Assembly (NCBI RefSeq): GCF_000169175.1
Contig: NZ_AAWS01000009.1
Coordinates: 218,281 to 282,280, forward strand
Length of the DNA stretch: 64,000 nt
Origin: Microscilla marina ATCC 23134
GTDB lineage: Bacteria > Bacteroidota > Bacteroidia > Cytophagales > Microscillaceae
Direction of reading: 5' to 3'
Part shown: piece by piece, positions 18,452-26,314 of the stretch
Layout: each line of letters opens with the position of its first letter
Numbering within the stretch: the stretch's first letter is position 1
Notes under the pieces: model-generated
What the model was told of the DNA's origin: nothing
The model's input: only the letters and a program-made list of their open reading frames with translations
Databases searched by the model: none
Translations under genes and position numbers: made by a program

Positions 18452-18720
18452 ACCAGACAAAATCAAGGGGCTGGTTGATGATCCAGTCCAGCCTCTATCA
18501 CAAACCAACGCTTTTTATCCATCCCCCAACTCTTCTTCAAAAAACACCTTCAGGCAACCTTGATACTTGCCCGCCTGCTCAGTGGCTGCGGGTCAGCAAT
18601 GCTTTGACTAATCATGCATTCATAGAACGGAAAAATTAAAAGTGAAGATTTTTTTTGGGTTGATGAGGTGGTGGAGGGCTTTAGTCCAGGTAATAGTTTT
18701 TAAGGGGGGGGGGGTAGGTC

Positions 18721-19008
18721 TTACGCAGTAAATCCAGAAACAAACCCTCTGGTAAAGCTTCTTTTATCTAGCTTGTTTTTGTTGGCTTTTGAGGCTAGGT
18801 TTTCCAGTTTTTTGCCGCCCATGATGTATTCTTCTTTGATTGTATTAAATTTTTCAGGGGTCATTTTAGCTGCCTCTTTCATTCCTTCAATGAAAGCCTT
18901 TGTAAATACTTCCTGGCTTATTTTGTGGTTGGGATATTGGTGTTTATAAAAGCTTTCGGTTGCTTTAAAACTTTTTAATATCGTGGGGTTTAAATTCGTT
19001 GGTTTCAT
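18721..19008 (-). CDS. Small island protein, family D
   Basis: 95 residues, basic; paralogue of 11796-12107. FYKHQYPNHKISQEVFTKAFIEGMKEAA and the C-terminal KRSFTRGFVSGFTA match that protein's YFDRKQLPYRLNQADFIAGFQAGVSKAA and ISFTKGFVAGFTE. It is the only leftward gene of element copy 5. An 11-G tract (18704-18714) lies 6 bp beyond the stop codon. Confidence 0.7.
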   Translation of the reverse strand: MKPTNLNPTILKSFKATESFYKHQYPNHKISQEVFTKAFIEGMKEAAKMTPEKFNTIKEEYIMGGKKLENLASKANKNKLDKRSFTRGFVSGFTA

Positions 19009-19033
19009 CTGTTGTTAATCTTGTTTGGGGGTT

Positions 19034-19413
19034 GTTTTAATTATTATGACTCTAAGAACGACTAATTGCGTGCCCTTAGCAACTCACTGTGACACAGGTA
19101 ATTATGATGTAATACAACTTGCAGAAAGCGATATTTTGAGGCGCTTTGTTCCCTTGGTAAAGTGCAGCTTTTGGGCGGGTTTGGGGCGGTTTGCATAGGA
19201 GTAGTGCAATCAAGCAACTACCAGATGGGAGCTTTTGATCAAATCAGAAAAAACCAGGGGCGTTTTGGGGCAACCGGGGACATATTGGAGGCGAAATGGC
19301 AGCTTTTGGGGCAAAAAGTACGCTTTTGCAACTAATCTTATTCACCTCGTTATCAAGGGATTAAGTACTGGATAGTGAGAGATTGTTTGTCGTACTTTGG
19401 TTCATAATTAAAG
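19034..19413. repeat. Conserved divergent intergenic element, copy 5 (both ends intact)
   Basis: Left end (minus strand): TAGTCGTTCTTAG then TCATAATAATTAAAAC. Right end: TCGTACTTTGGTTCATAA. The interior has AGCAACTCACTGTGACAC, AATTATGATGTAATACAA, AAAGCGATATTTTGAG, TTGGGCGGGTTTGGGGC, GGACATATTGGAGG and AGGGATTAAGTACTGG, shared with copies 3, 6 and 7. Confidence 0.8.
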
Positions 19414-19444
19414 TTAAACGCACACATTACTAAATAAAACAGCC

Positions 19445-19672
19445 ATGATTACAAACGAAGCATACTGGGTAATAATAGAAAGAAGAAATGAGTTAGCTAT
19501 TGAACTAGCCCAGGTAAAAAAAACACTTGAAACAGCCAAAGCGACCAAAGCCATTGAGCAAGTAGTAGTACAGGAAAAACAAGTGGAATTTTTAACCCTG
19601 ATGATTGAGGAGTTGAGGCAGCTCAACTATCGCATCGCAAAAGCGGAAGAAGCGGCTAAAAAAGAGGGGTAG
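19445..19672 (+). CDS. Small coiled-coil island protein, family E
   Basis: 75 residues, helical hairpin-like, paralogue of 17295-17510 and 17572-17802. It is the single rightward gene of element copy 5, starting 31 bp after the promoter-like end. A hairpin (AAACGGGG ... CCTCGTTT, about 19688-19716) that looks like its terminator is cut at its T-rich end by the IS481-type element. Confidence 0.65.
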   Translation: MITNEAYWVIIERRNELAIELAQVKKTLETAKATKAIEQVVVQEKQVEFLTLMIEELRQLNYRIAKAEEAAKKEG

Positions 19673-19718
19673 GTTGGGATGGCAGTAAAACGGGGTTGGT
19701 CATACAGCCTCGTTTATG

Positions 19719-19789
19719 TGAAATAGTTTAAACTTGATCTGACAGTACATCGTAAAACAATTGTACTATTAAAGGTTTAAACTATTTCA
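19719..19789 (+). promoter_or_regulatory. Long hairpin covering the transposase start
   Basis: TGAAATAGTTTAAAC (19719-19733) is exactly complementary to GTTTAAACTATTTCA (19775-19789), which ends two bases before the transposase ATG. Transcripts entering from outside would fold the translation start into a stem, a known IS strategy to limit transposase synthesis after insertion downstream of an active promoter. Confidence 0.55.
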
Positions 19790-19791
19790 TT

Positions 19792-20862
19792 ATGTCCCAT
19801 CACGATAAGATAATAGCGAACAAACTCAGTTTGTTAAAACTAGCAGAAGAATTAGGGAATGTATCCCAAGCTTGCAAAGTACTCGGCTATAGCCGAGACA
19901 GCTTTTACCGTTTTAAACAACTCTATGAAGAAGGGGGAGAAACGGCTTTGCAAGAAATTAGTCGTAAGAAGCCTTTACTCGCTAACCGGGTAGATGCTGA
20001 GGTGGAAAAAGCGGTGGTAGCTTTTGCTATAGAATACCCGGCTTATGGTCAACAACGGGCCAGTAATGAACTCAAAAAGCGAGGCGTTTTCGTTTCTCCA
20101 AGTGGAGTACGCAGCATTTGGCTCCGACACGATTTAGAGAATTTCAAAAAACGTTTGAAGGCATTAGAAGCAAAAGTAGCTCAGGAGAGCTTGATTTTAA
20201 CCGAGTCTCAAGTGCAAGCTTTGGAGAAAGCTAAACAGGAAAAAGAAGCGCACGGAGAAATAGAAACCTACCACCCTGGTTATTTAGGTGCTCAGGATAC
20301 TTATTATGTGGGAACTATTAAAGGAGTTGGTAAAATTTATCAACAAACTTTTATTGATACGTATGCAAAAGTGGCCTTTGCCAAGCTCTATGACCGAAAA
20401 AATGCGTTGGTAGCCACCCACTTATTGAACGATCAAGTCTTACCTTTTTACGAGCAACACGACATTAAGCTTCTGAGAGTATTGACTGATAGAGGAACGG
20501 AATATTGTGGTAAAAGAGAACACCATGAATATGAATTGTACCTAACTATAGAGGATATTGATCATACTAAAACCAAAGCTAGAAGTCCTCAAACCAATGG
20601 TATCTGTGAACGTTTCCATCGGACAATACAAGACGAATTTTACGCGGTAGCCTTTCGCAAAAGGATTTATAATAATTTAGAGGAGCTACAAGAAGATTTG
20701 AATAAATGGTTGGATGAATACAATCTTAACCGAACTCATCAGGGAAAATATTGTTATGGAAAAACACCGATGAGAACTTGGTTAGATAGTTTGCATTTAG
20801 CTAAAATAAAAATGATTTCTTTTTCGGAAGTGAATCCGAACTTGCAGACAAAATCAACTTAA
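19792..20862 (+). CDS. IS481-family transposase
   Basis: 356 residues. Domains in order: an N-terminal helix-turn-helix (LAEELGNVSQACKVLGYSRDSFYRFKQLY), a second HTH-like region (YPAYGQQRASNELKKRGVFVSPSGVRSIW), and a retroviral-integrase-type DDE core: D in LGAQDTYYVGTIKG, D in LRVLTDRGTEYCG and E in NGICERFHRTIQDEF, then the C-terminal YNLNRTHQGKYCYGKTP. It cuts and joins the element's ends. Full length for the family with no frameshift, so probably active. Confidence 0.9.
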   Translation: MSHHDKIIANKLSLLKLAEELGNVSQACKVLGYSRDSFYRFKQLYEEGGETALQEISRKKPLLANRVDAEVEKAVVAFAIEYPAYGQQRASNELKKRGVFVSPSGVRSIWLRHDLENFKKRLKALEAKVAQESLILTESQVQALEKAKQEKEAHGEIETYHPGYLGAQDTYYVGTIKGVGKIYQQTFIDTYAKVAFAKLYDRKNALVATHLLNDQVLPFYEQHDIKLLRVLTDRGTEYCGKREHHEYELYLTIEDIDHTKTKARSPQTNGICERFHRTIQDEFYAVAFRKRIYNNLEELQEDLNKWLDEYNLNRTHQGKYCYGKTPMRTWLDSLHLAKIKMISFSEVNPNLQTKST

Positions 20863-21097
20863 TTCTGACCACTTCCAAACGACGTAAGGAAATTTGGAAG
20901 TGGAAAGAATTAAGAGTAACTTTGACGTAAAGAGAGGATGAAAGATCGGACAACTTGTCTGACAACCACTCATCCTAATATTGCACTATTCCAAGTGCGT
21001 AGCATTCCTGCTGTCAGAAAAAGTTTGAACCATTACAGTTTATATATTCAGAAAGCAACCAAAAAGTGTTACCCCTGCTTTACCGATCACACCAGCC

Positions 21098-21126
21098 AAC
21101 GAAACCTGATATAGGGTTTCGTTTTT
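21098..21126. terminator. Bidirectional terminator hairpin
   Basis: AACGAAACC pairs with GGTTTCGTT and a T run follows. It is nearly the same as the terminator at 12905-12934 and lies between the IS and the convergent family C gene. Confidence 0.75.
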
Positions 21127-21208
21127 GCTCCTGCCCAAAGCAAGGCTCCCCCGAAAAATCAGAATCTGGAAGCCGACTCATCGAGGGAGGCTCCCGGTTC
21201 CTTCCTTA

Positions 21209-21592
21209 TTATTCAAATGCTGCTGCCCCTTTTTCAAAAAACAGTCTGATTTTTGGAGCCAGTTTTTTCTCCCAATCGAAACAGCCATCCGTTAAGGTAA
21301 ACAGGTGTTTAATTTCGATACCGTGCAGGGTATACAAGGCATAAATCATTTTATCTCCATAAGGTTCTGCCATCAGCTGAAGTTTTCCTTCATCGTATTC
21401 CGGCTCGTCAGTCAGAATAAAACCAAGTTCGTTTTTTTCAGACAACACCACACCTTTAGTATGCCCCTGAAGCTTAGGACGTACTTCATCGTATTCCTTC
21501 ACTTTTTGCATGTGGTTAAGGTCAGCAATTAGCCAGAGTAGTTCGTTGCTGCTAAGTTTATCCGCTTCGGTTAGTATTTTATCGTAGCTCAT
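21209..21592 (-). CDS. Small island protein, family C
   Basis: 127 residues; paralogue of 11105-11485. Shared blocks: LSSNELLWLIADLNHM, NELGFILTDEPEYDEGKLQLMAEPYGDKMIYALYTLHGIEIKHLFTLTDGCFDWEKKLAPKIRLFF (compared in pieces). It follows the family A gene at 21635 by 42 bp, repeating the A-C order seen at 11760-11105. No motif of known activity. Confidence 0.75.
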   Translation of the reverse strand: MSYDKILTEADKLSSNELLWLIADLNHMQKVKEYDEVRPKLQGHTKGVVLSEKNELGFILTDEPEYDEGKLQLMAEPYGDKMIYALYTLHGIEIKHLFTLTDGCFDWEKKLAPKIRLFFEKGAAAFE

Positions 21593-21634
21593 ATTTAGGC
21601 TTGGTTTGTTGTTTTAAAATCATATTTCGGTAGT

Positions 21635-21877
21635 TTAACTCATCCAAAAAATATCCTTCCAGTAATCTCGGTTTACTTCGATGATGTAGTTTTTAGTGCT
21701 GAGTGGTTCTATGTTTCGAACCACACTGATGGGTAACCAGGTGGAGCCAAGTTGTTCGTGGGTCACCTTCAGCAACCCTTCATGAATTTTGCCCATGTCA
21801 AGTATTACCTGGTGCTGTTCCAGGTCCCGGTCAAAAACGGTTCTTCCGGGTATTCGAAATCTTTTTCTTGTTTTCAT
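21635..21877 (-). CDS. Small island protein, family A
   Basis: 80 residues, closest to 11482-11760: FDRDLEQHQVILDMGKIHEGLLKVTHEQLG, WLPISVVRNIEP, YIIEVNRDYWKDIFW. The basic N-terminus (MKTRKRFRIPGR) differs. It is the first leftward gene of element copy 6 and is paired with the family C gene behind it. Confidence 0.75.
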   Translation of the reverse strand: MKTRKRFRIPGRTVFDRDLEQHQVILDMGKIHEGLLKVTHEQLGSTWLPISVVRNIEPLSTKNYIIEVNRDYWKDIFWMS

Positions 21878-21883
21878 TTTCTT

Positions 21884-22267
21884 GTTTTCTAATAATTTAT
21901 ATCACGAAGCACGACTAATTGCGTGCCCTTAGCAACTCACTGTGACACAAGTGATTATGATGTAATAGTACTTGCAGAAAGCGATATTTTGAGGTGTTTT
22001 GTGTACTTCGAAAAGTGCCATTTGTGGGCGGGTTTGGGGCAATTTAGATTACCATAGTGCAATAGAGTAGCTATGCTATAGGCAAATGATAATAAATGAT
22101 AAAAACAGTGCAGGCGTTTTGGGGCAGATCAGGACATATTGAGGGTGTTTTAGCTGGTTTGGGGGCAACAAGTACGTTTTTGAAACTAACCTTATTCGCC
22201 TCTTTATCAGCGATTTAAGTGCTTGATAGTGGGCAGGGTATTGTCGTACTTTGGTTCATAATTAAAG
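21884..22267. repeat. Conserved divergent intergenic element, copy 6
   Basis: Left end on the minus strand TAGTCGTGCTTCGTGATATA; right end TCGTACTTTGGTTCATAATT. Interior blocks match copies 3, 4, 5 and 7 throughout (AGCAACTCACTGTGACAC, GCGATATTTTGAGG, GTGGGCGGGTTTGGGGC, GTACGTTTTTGAAACTAACC). Confidence 0.8.
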
Positions 22268-22298
22268 TTAAACGTACTACTAAATAAAACGAGAATAC

Positions 22299-22796
22299 AT
22301 GGATCATATAACTATTCAAAACCGAAGCATCTCGCTTGATTTGTTCAATAAAATAATTGGACGACAGAAAATCTCACGGATTTTCCTGCCAATCATTGGT
22401 TGGGAACAAATTCAACATGAAAACAGAGAAAATATTCTACAAACTCAGGAGGATTTGTTCGCTCAATTAAATGATCAGTTATCAATGCCCATTGAAGGAA
22501 CCAACCTTTCCTTGATTATTAAACTGATCAATCTAAAGGTTCGAAAGTTTTGCCATATCCTGAGTCTTCTGGATATAAACTATATTGACTCTAAGGTATT
22601 CAAGGCTGTAGATCAATATAACTACCCAAGAAACCAGTATTTGTATAAAAATTATTCCACTGGTGCTTATGACTTGACTGACTCACAGGAGAGCGCTAAA
22701 ACTTATTTGATAAGCCATTACGGGAAAGCATTCTGGGAGAAAAAGCCTTGCATGGCAGTGATTGATTTTTCAATAGAAAGAGTGGATGCAATATAA
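22299..22796 (+). CDS. Hypothetical protein, rightward cassette of element copy 6
   Basis: 165 residues, unrecognised. Mixed alpha/beta composition: ISRIFLPIIGWEQIQHENRENIL, a helical LIIKLINLKVRKFCHILSLLDIN, then YNYPRNQYLYKNYSTGAYDLTD and a C-terminal strand KPCMAVIDFSIERVDA. No signal peptide or membrane helix. It does not belong to families A-F. It begins 31 bp after the promoter-like end and is followed by a strong terminator at 22810-22841, so it is a single-gene unit. Confidence 0.65.
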   Translation: MDHITIQNRSISLDLFNKIIGRQKISRIFLPIIGWEQIQHENRENILQTQEDLFAQLNDQLSMPIEGTNLSLIIKLINLKVRKFCHILSLLDINYIDSKVFKAVDQYNYPRNQYLYKNYSTGAYDLTDSQESAKTYLISHYGKAFWEKKPCMAVIDFSIERVDAI

Positions 22797-22809
22797 GCCA
22801 ACAAAAAAA

Positions 22810-22845
22810 GCCCCACTGATTTTACCCGAAGTCAGTGGGGCATTG
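22810..22845. terminator. Terminator hairpin
   Basis: GCCCCACTGA (22810-22819) pairs perfectly with TCAGTGGGGC (22832-22841). It lies between the plus-strand gene at 22299 and the convergent gene at 22965. A second hairpin-like GCCCCACC...GGTAGGGC follows near 22921-22940. Confidence 0.75.
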
Positions 22846-22964
22846 CTTTAGAGCAACCAAAAAAGATAAAAAAACGAACGGTCATTAGCAACCTGCTCAT
22901 AGTTTGCACCAACAAGCAACGCCCCACCTGTAGAGGTAGGGCAAGGGCTTGGTTTTGTCTGGCT

Positions 22965-23246
22965 TTATATTAATTTCTTGAAAATGGTTACGGGCATTGT
23001 CTGGGTGAAAAAGGTAAGAACTCTTATTTCGCTTACCTGTTCAAAATCAATTACTTTCCATTTTTCTTCGCTGAGGCTGTAAAAGGTGAGCTGCTTGCCC
23101 TGGTGGTTTTCTTTACCAATTTGCTGGTGCTTTTTAGCTGGGATCAAATCAAGGTTTAAGGTGGTTTTTTCAATCTTTCCGTTGAGGGTAATTTGAACTG
23201 TTCCGCTGCTTAGTGCTACTATTGTTCTTTGTTTTATATGATTCAT
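22965..23246 (-). CDS. Small island protein, family F (SH3-barrel/DUF2693-like)
   Basis: 93 residues. VQITLNGKIEKTTLNLDLIPAKKHQ, then YSLSEEKWKVIDFEQVSEIRVL, align with the protein across the element at 23688-24257 (VQVAYTKLDGTLNVRKATLNFSLIPAKDHP... YDLDKGEWRKLHIDRLKELNVL). This strand-rich pattern (x-V-x-x-T-K-x-G-x-x-R-x-A) resembles DUF2693/SH3-beta-barrel proteins common in Bacteroidota phages and mobile elements. Function unknown; possibly nucleic-acid binding. Two family F paralogues flank the same element, which suggests duplication with inversion. Confidence 0.65.
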   Translation of the reverse strand: MNHIKQRTIVALSSGTVQITLNGKIEKTTLNLDLIPAKKHQQIGKENHQGKQLTFYSLSEEKWKVIDFEQVSEIRVLTFFTQTMPVTIFKKLI

Positions 23247-23278
23247 CTTTTTTTATTTTTTTATGTTTTTGTTTACTT

Positions 23279-23658
23279 GTTTAATTATTATGATACAAAG
23301 AACGACTAATTGCGTACCCTTAGCAACTCACTGTGGCACAGGTAATTATGGTGTAATATTGTCTGCGAAAAGCGATATTTTGATACGTTTTGTTCCCTTG
23401 GAAAAGTGCAGCTTTTATGTGAGTTTGGGGCGATTTGGATTGGAGTAGTGCAATGGTGAGTCTACGTGGTAGCTGTATTTGATCAAATTAGAAAAAAACC
23501 AGGGGCGTTTTGGGGCAAACAAGGACATATTGTGGGCAATTTGGTGGGTTTTGGGGCGAAATGTATGCTTTTGCAATTAATCTTATTCGCCTCGTTATCA
23601 AGGGATTAAGTGCTTGATAGTGGGTGTGTGTTTGTCGTACTTTGGTTTATAATTAAAG
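23279..23658. repeat. Conserved divergent intergenic element, copy 7
   Basis: Left end (minus strand) TAGTCGTTCTTTGTATCATA; right end TCGTACTTTGGTTTATAA. The interior is shared with copies 5 and 6 in particular (AGCAACTCACTGTGGCAC, AGGGGCGTTTTGGGGCAA, GGACATATTG, CCTCGTTATCAAGGGATT). It separates two family F paralogues. Confidence 0.8.
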
Positions 23659-23687
23659 TTAAACAAACAACCAAAACGCTTACTACA

Positions 23688-24257
23688 ATGACAACAACCA
23701 TTGAAATCAACGCTACCAACTCCCTTACTAAGGAGGAGTTAAAACAAGATTTAAGAAAAGGCATCGTACAGGTCGCCTACACCAAGTTAGACGGCACCCT
23801 AAACGTGCGGAAAGCAACTTTAAACTTTAGCCTGATCCCGGCCAAGGATCACCCAAACGGGGCAGAGTATAATCCACCCAAAGACCAAGGTTGGGTTAAT
23901 TACTACGACCTCGACAAGGGAGAGTGGCGTAAACTGCACATCGATCGGTTAAAAGAATTGAATGTTTTATTTGAGCTGAACCCGGTAAATGAGGAGTTTG
24001 AATACCACACCCTACGCTTCAAAAAACTGAGTTATGAAGTAGTGAAACAACAGGCCACGGCTCACTTTAACCAACATAAAATACTGACTACCCTGCACCT
24101 AAAGAAAGCCCTGCGTGAAGCAGGTTATTGGGCAACTCAGGAAAAGGTAAGTGAGCTGATGCAGGAACTGGCAACCCTTGAGGCTGACTGGAACTTTAGC
24201 CTGCAAGAGGGCGAAATATTCAGGCTATATTATCAGGAGGAGGAACTGGAGTTTTAG
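23688..24257 (+). CDS. Family F protein with extended helical C-terminus
   Basis: 189 residues from ATG 23688 (MTTTIEINATN); the frame opens earlier inside the repeat element, but this start fits the other cassettes' leader lengths. Residues ~15-90 are the DUF2693/SH3-barrel-like family F domain (KGIVQVAYTKLDGTLNVRKATL...DRLKELNVL). Residues ~95-189 are an additional domain with LRFKKLSYEVVKQQATAHFNQ and LHLKKALREAGYWATQEKVSELMQELATLE, which looks like a winged-helix or helical DNA-binding tail. It is the last gene of the island. Confidence 0.6.
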   Translation: MTTTIEINATNSLTKEELKQDLRKGIVQVAYTKLDGTLNVRKATLNFSLIPAKDHPNGAEYNPPKDQGWVNYYDLDKGEWRKLHIDRLKELNVLFELNPVNEEFEYHTLRFKKLSYEVVKQQATAHFNQHKILTTLHLKKALREAGYWATQEKVSELMQELATLEADWNFSLQEGEIFRLYYQEEELEF

Positions 24258-24661
24258 ACTCCAGTTTTTATTAGTGTATATTGCTGATTGTTGAATAAAA
24301 TGGGGTAGTTTGCTAATATAGTGGTTTAGCACAACGACTAAATTATGCAAACTTCTTTTGAAGCATGGACTCACTCCTTAAAACAATGATGTGTGATGCT
24401 TTTACATTTGTCATCATACATTCTTCCTCTACAAAACCTATCTTTCCCAGAGGTTTGGCTTGCCGCCTCCACCTTCTACCAATAAAAAGCCAAGCTTAAC
24501 TTTTTATTCCCAAATAGGGAATTTTATTCTCTAAATGGTTCTTTAACACTTGTTCTTGTTAATTTAAATACTTAATAGTCAGTTGCTTATATTCTTTGTT
24601 TGATCTTTGCCAACTATCAAATCAACTACTTAATACAAAATTTGACGATTAATCATTCGCA
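24258..24661. other. Intergenic region, right border of the island
   Basis: No gene supported. It is AT-rich with a short inverted segment near 24453-24495 (GGCTTGCC... / AAGCCAAGC). A weak promoter-like TATTCTTTGTTTG...CTTTGCC near 24590-24612 precedes the gene at 24662. Confidence 0.4.
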
Positions 24662-25093
24662 ATGAGCACTACAGCAAACATTAAGGTGACCGATATTTAT
24701 AGAAGCAACTACATCAGCGCTGATTTAATGGCTTCAGAAGGGATTTTCATTATTAAAAGCAAAGGACATTGTCCCAGAAAAGATTTCAAAGGTTTATTAC
24801 AAGAAGTGGGTCAACATGCCAAAAAATACCAAGTGGGCAAATGGTTTTTAGACTTACAACATTTTTCAGCAAGCCCCGAAGACATTGATTGGGTGGTCAA
24901 TGAATGGATTCCTAAAATGACCAAAACCATAGGCTGCAAACACTACGTTGCCTTTACTTTTCCTGAAAACGTAATTTATCAATTTGGATTCTCACGCCGT
25001 TTGAATAAACTGTTCCCCAGTGGTTGCTTGCATATCATGCCTATTGCGGCCAAAGTTCATGCGGTGAAGTGGCTTCAGGAATGCGATCAATAA
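24662..25093 (+). CDS. STAS/SpoIIAA-like hypothetical protein
   Basis: 143 residues. The pattern is a short strand (ITDIYRSNYISADLMASEGIFIIKSKG), a helix FKGLLQEVGQHAKKYQVGKW, a central strand FLDLQHFSASPEDIDWVVNEWIPKM, IGCKHYVAFTFPENVIYQ, and a terminal helix AVKWLQECDQ. It fits the SpoIIAA-like/STAS proteins common in Cytophagales, whose C-terminus ends in a conserved WL. Such proteins are thought to be regulatory or structural; no phosphorylated Ser motif is evident. Single gene. Confidence 0.55.
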   Translation: MSTTANIKVTDIYRSNYISADLMASEGIFIIKSKGHCPRKDFKGLLQEVGQHAKKYQVGKWFLDLQHFSASPEDIDWVVNEWIPKMTKTIGCKHYVAFTFPENVIYQFGFSRRLNKLFPSGCLHIMPIAAKVHAVKWLQECDQ

Positions 25094-25453
25094 TATATAT
25101 TTGTATTGCCTGATTTGTAATGTAACCAGATGCAATCCAGGAGGCTCTTCACTTTTGAGAAATATTGTCAACTTTAGATAATTTGACACATATCCCCCAT
25201 TCAGGATTTTTTCTAACTTTTACCTTAAATAAATATTCAATTAGCTTGAACCCTGATCGATTATTTAATTGATAAACATGCCGGATTTGTTGTTTCCGCC
25301 CTACCCTGGAGATTAGTAGGCTCAGATGTGAGTCAATTCGAACAAGAAAGTTTCCAGGTAGCCATACCTCCAATACCTACCCCTACTTAGTCAGATGGAT
25401 GTTATTCCAAAAAAAACTCTCCCCAACACTACAGCAGGCGTTGTTCAGGATAT
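25094..25453. other. Intergenic region at the distal end of CRISPR array 1
   Basis: A minus-strand ORF of 74 codons (25149-25373) exists, but I cannot support it from start context or similarity. The sequence just left of the first repeat does not look like a further degraded repeat. Confidence 0.35.
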
Positions 25454-25941
25454 ATTTCAATTCCTATATGGTGCGATTAATATGGACCTATCAGGGCAAG
25501 CCAGGTACTGGAGATTTTAATTTCAATTCCTATATAGTGCGATTAATATTATCAGTCACCTCTTTGTTACAAAAGGCTCTAATCTCAATTCCTATATGGT
25601 GTGATTAATATATATACATTTGCTTCTCACCCCTATGTGGATAACTACATTTCAATTCCTATATGGTGCGATTAATATTGGAGGAGGTGCTGTCTTTTGG
25701 GCGAAAACACCTACATTTCAATTCCTATATGGTGCGATTAATATTCGGAGCGTTGCCGCTGCCCGATACTTGATACTGTATTTCAATTCCTATATGGTGC
25801 GATTAATATCGGGTTTCTCACCGTGATGGGTGACCCTGTGGCCTAATTTCAATTCCTATATGGTGCGATTAATATTGATGGATTCATCTCAAAACATTTG
25901 TCACCTGAAGAATTTCAATTCCTATATGGTGCGATTAATAT
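25454..25941 (-). CRISPR. CRISPR array 1: 8 repeats of 30 bp, 7 spacers
   Basis: Repeats begin at 25454, 25520, 25582, 25649, 25715, 25780, 25846 and 25912. Spacers are 32-37 bp and all different. On the minus strand the repeat begins ATATTAATCGCACC and ends GGAATTGAAAT. Copies 2 and 3 (left side) carry 1-2 substitutions, so the oldest end is at the left and the leader is probably at the right (25942-26200), meaning transcription on the minus strand, in agreement with the ATTGAAAT 3' end. No cas gene is in the window. Short ORFs reading through the repeats on the plus strand are artefacts. Confidence 0.95.
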
Positions 25942-26224
25942 GCGTTCAATTTGCAGAAGTGCGTGTTTGTACGGTAAACATAACATTTTTTTTAAAAAAA
26001 CCTGTAACAGTGGGCAAAAATGTCGTCAGTCTCTAATCGTATCATTGAAGAGCGACGACACTTGGTGATGTGTTGTATTTTTTCTATAAAGCTGCTTCTT
26101 AAAAAAAACTTTTTTGTATGTCCCTATATCCAATCCCTTGGCAACAGTTAATTTTAAAAAGTTTTTACTTGATTAAAATGTTAAAAAAAACAGCAGTGTT
26201 ATTTTAAATTACCAAAAAGAAACA
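25942..26224 (-). promoter_or_regulatory. Probable leader of CRISPR array 1
   Basis: AT-rich, gene-free sequence adjoining the non-degenerate end of the array, with poly-A/T runs near 25986-26000 and 26100-26115. Assigned as leader from array polarity. Confidence 0.5.
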
Positions 26225-26304
26225 TACCTTTGCAACGCATAGCTGGTTAAAGGATCTTGGGGGATGGGTAGATGCTAATCTACTTTCCTTCAAGTTTTTT
26301 TGCT
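26225..26304 (+). ncRNA. Candidate small RNA with its own promoter and terminator
   Basis: TACCTTTGC at 26225-26233 is a perfect Bacteroidota -7 element (TAnnTTTGC). About 70 nt downstream a hairpin (CTTGG..GTAGAT-GCTA-ATCTAC..CCTTCAAG) ends in seven T at 26295-26301. There is no ORF between them, and the next gene on the right is on the opposite strand. The hairpin could instead belong to the convergent lipoprotein gene, but the T run is on the plus-strand side. Confidence 0.45.
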
Positions 26305-26314
26305 TTAGGGCAAC

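Larger units (their letters stand above)
19719..21037 (+). mobile_element. IS481-type insertion sequence, 1319 bp, complete
   Basis: The terminal inverted repeats are 27 bp with 22 matches: TGAAATAGTTTAAACTTG... at the left and the complement of ...CAAGTTTGAACCATTACA-type sequence at the right (21011-21037), both running inward to CTGACAG. GTTTAT flanks both sides (19712-19717 and 21038-21043), a likely target duplication. One transposase gene fills the centre. The element sits in the 3' flank of a family E gene and did not break a gene. Confidence 0.8.

Noticed and set aside
8871..23658. The repeated intergenic elements considered as insertion sequences
   Set aside because: They contain no transposase and always sit precisely between divergent start codons, which is not expected for random insertion.
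25149..25373. 74-codon minus-strand ORF beside CRISPR array 1
   Set aside because: No recognisable motif or start context; could be real but cannot be supported.
25399..26036. Three plus-strand ORFs containing repeated NSYMVRLI
   Set aside because: The repeated peptide is the translation of CRISPR array 1 repeats, not a repeat protein.
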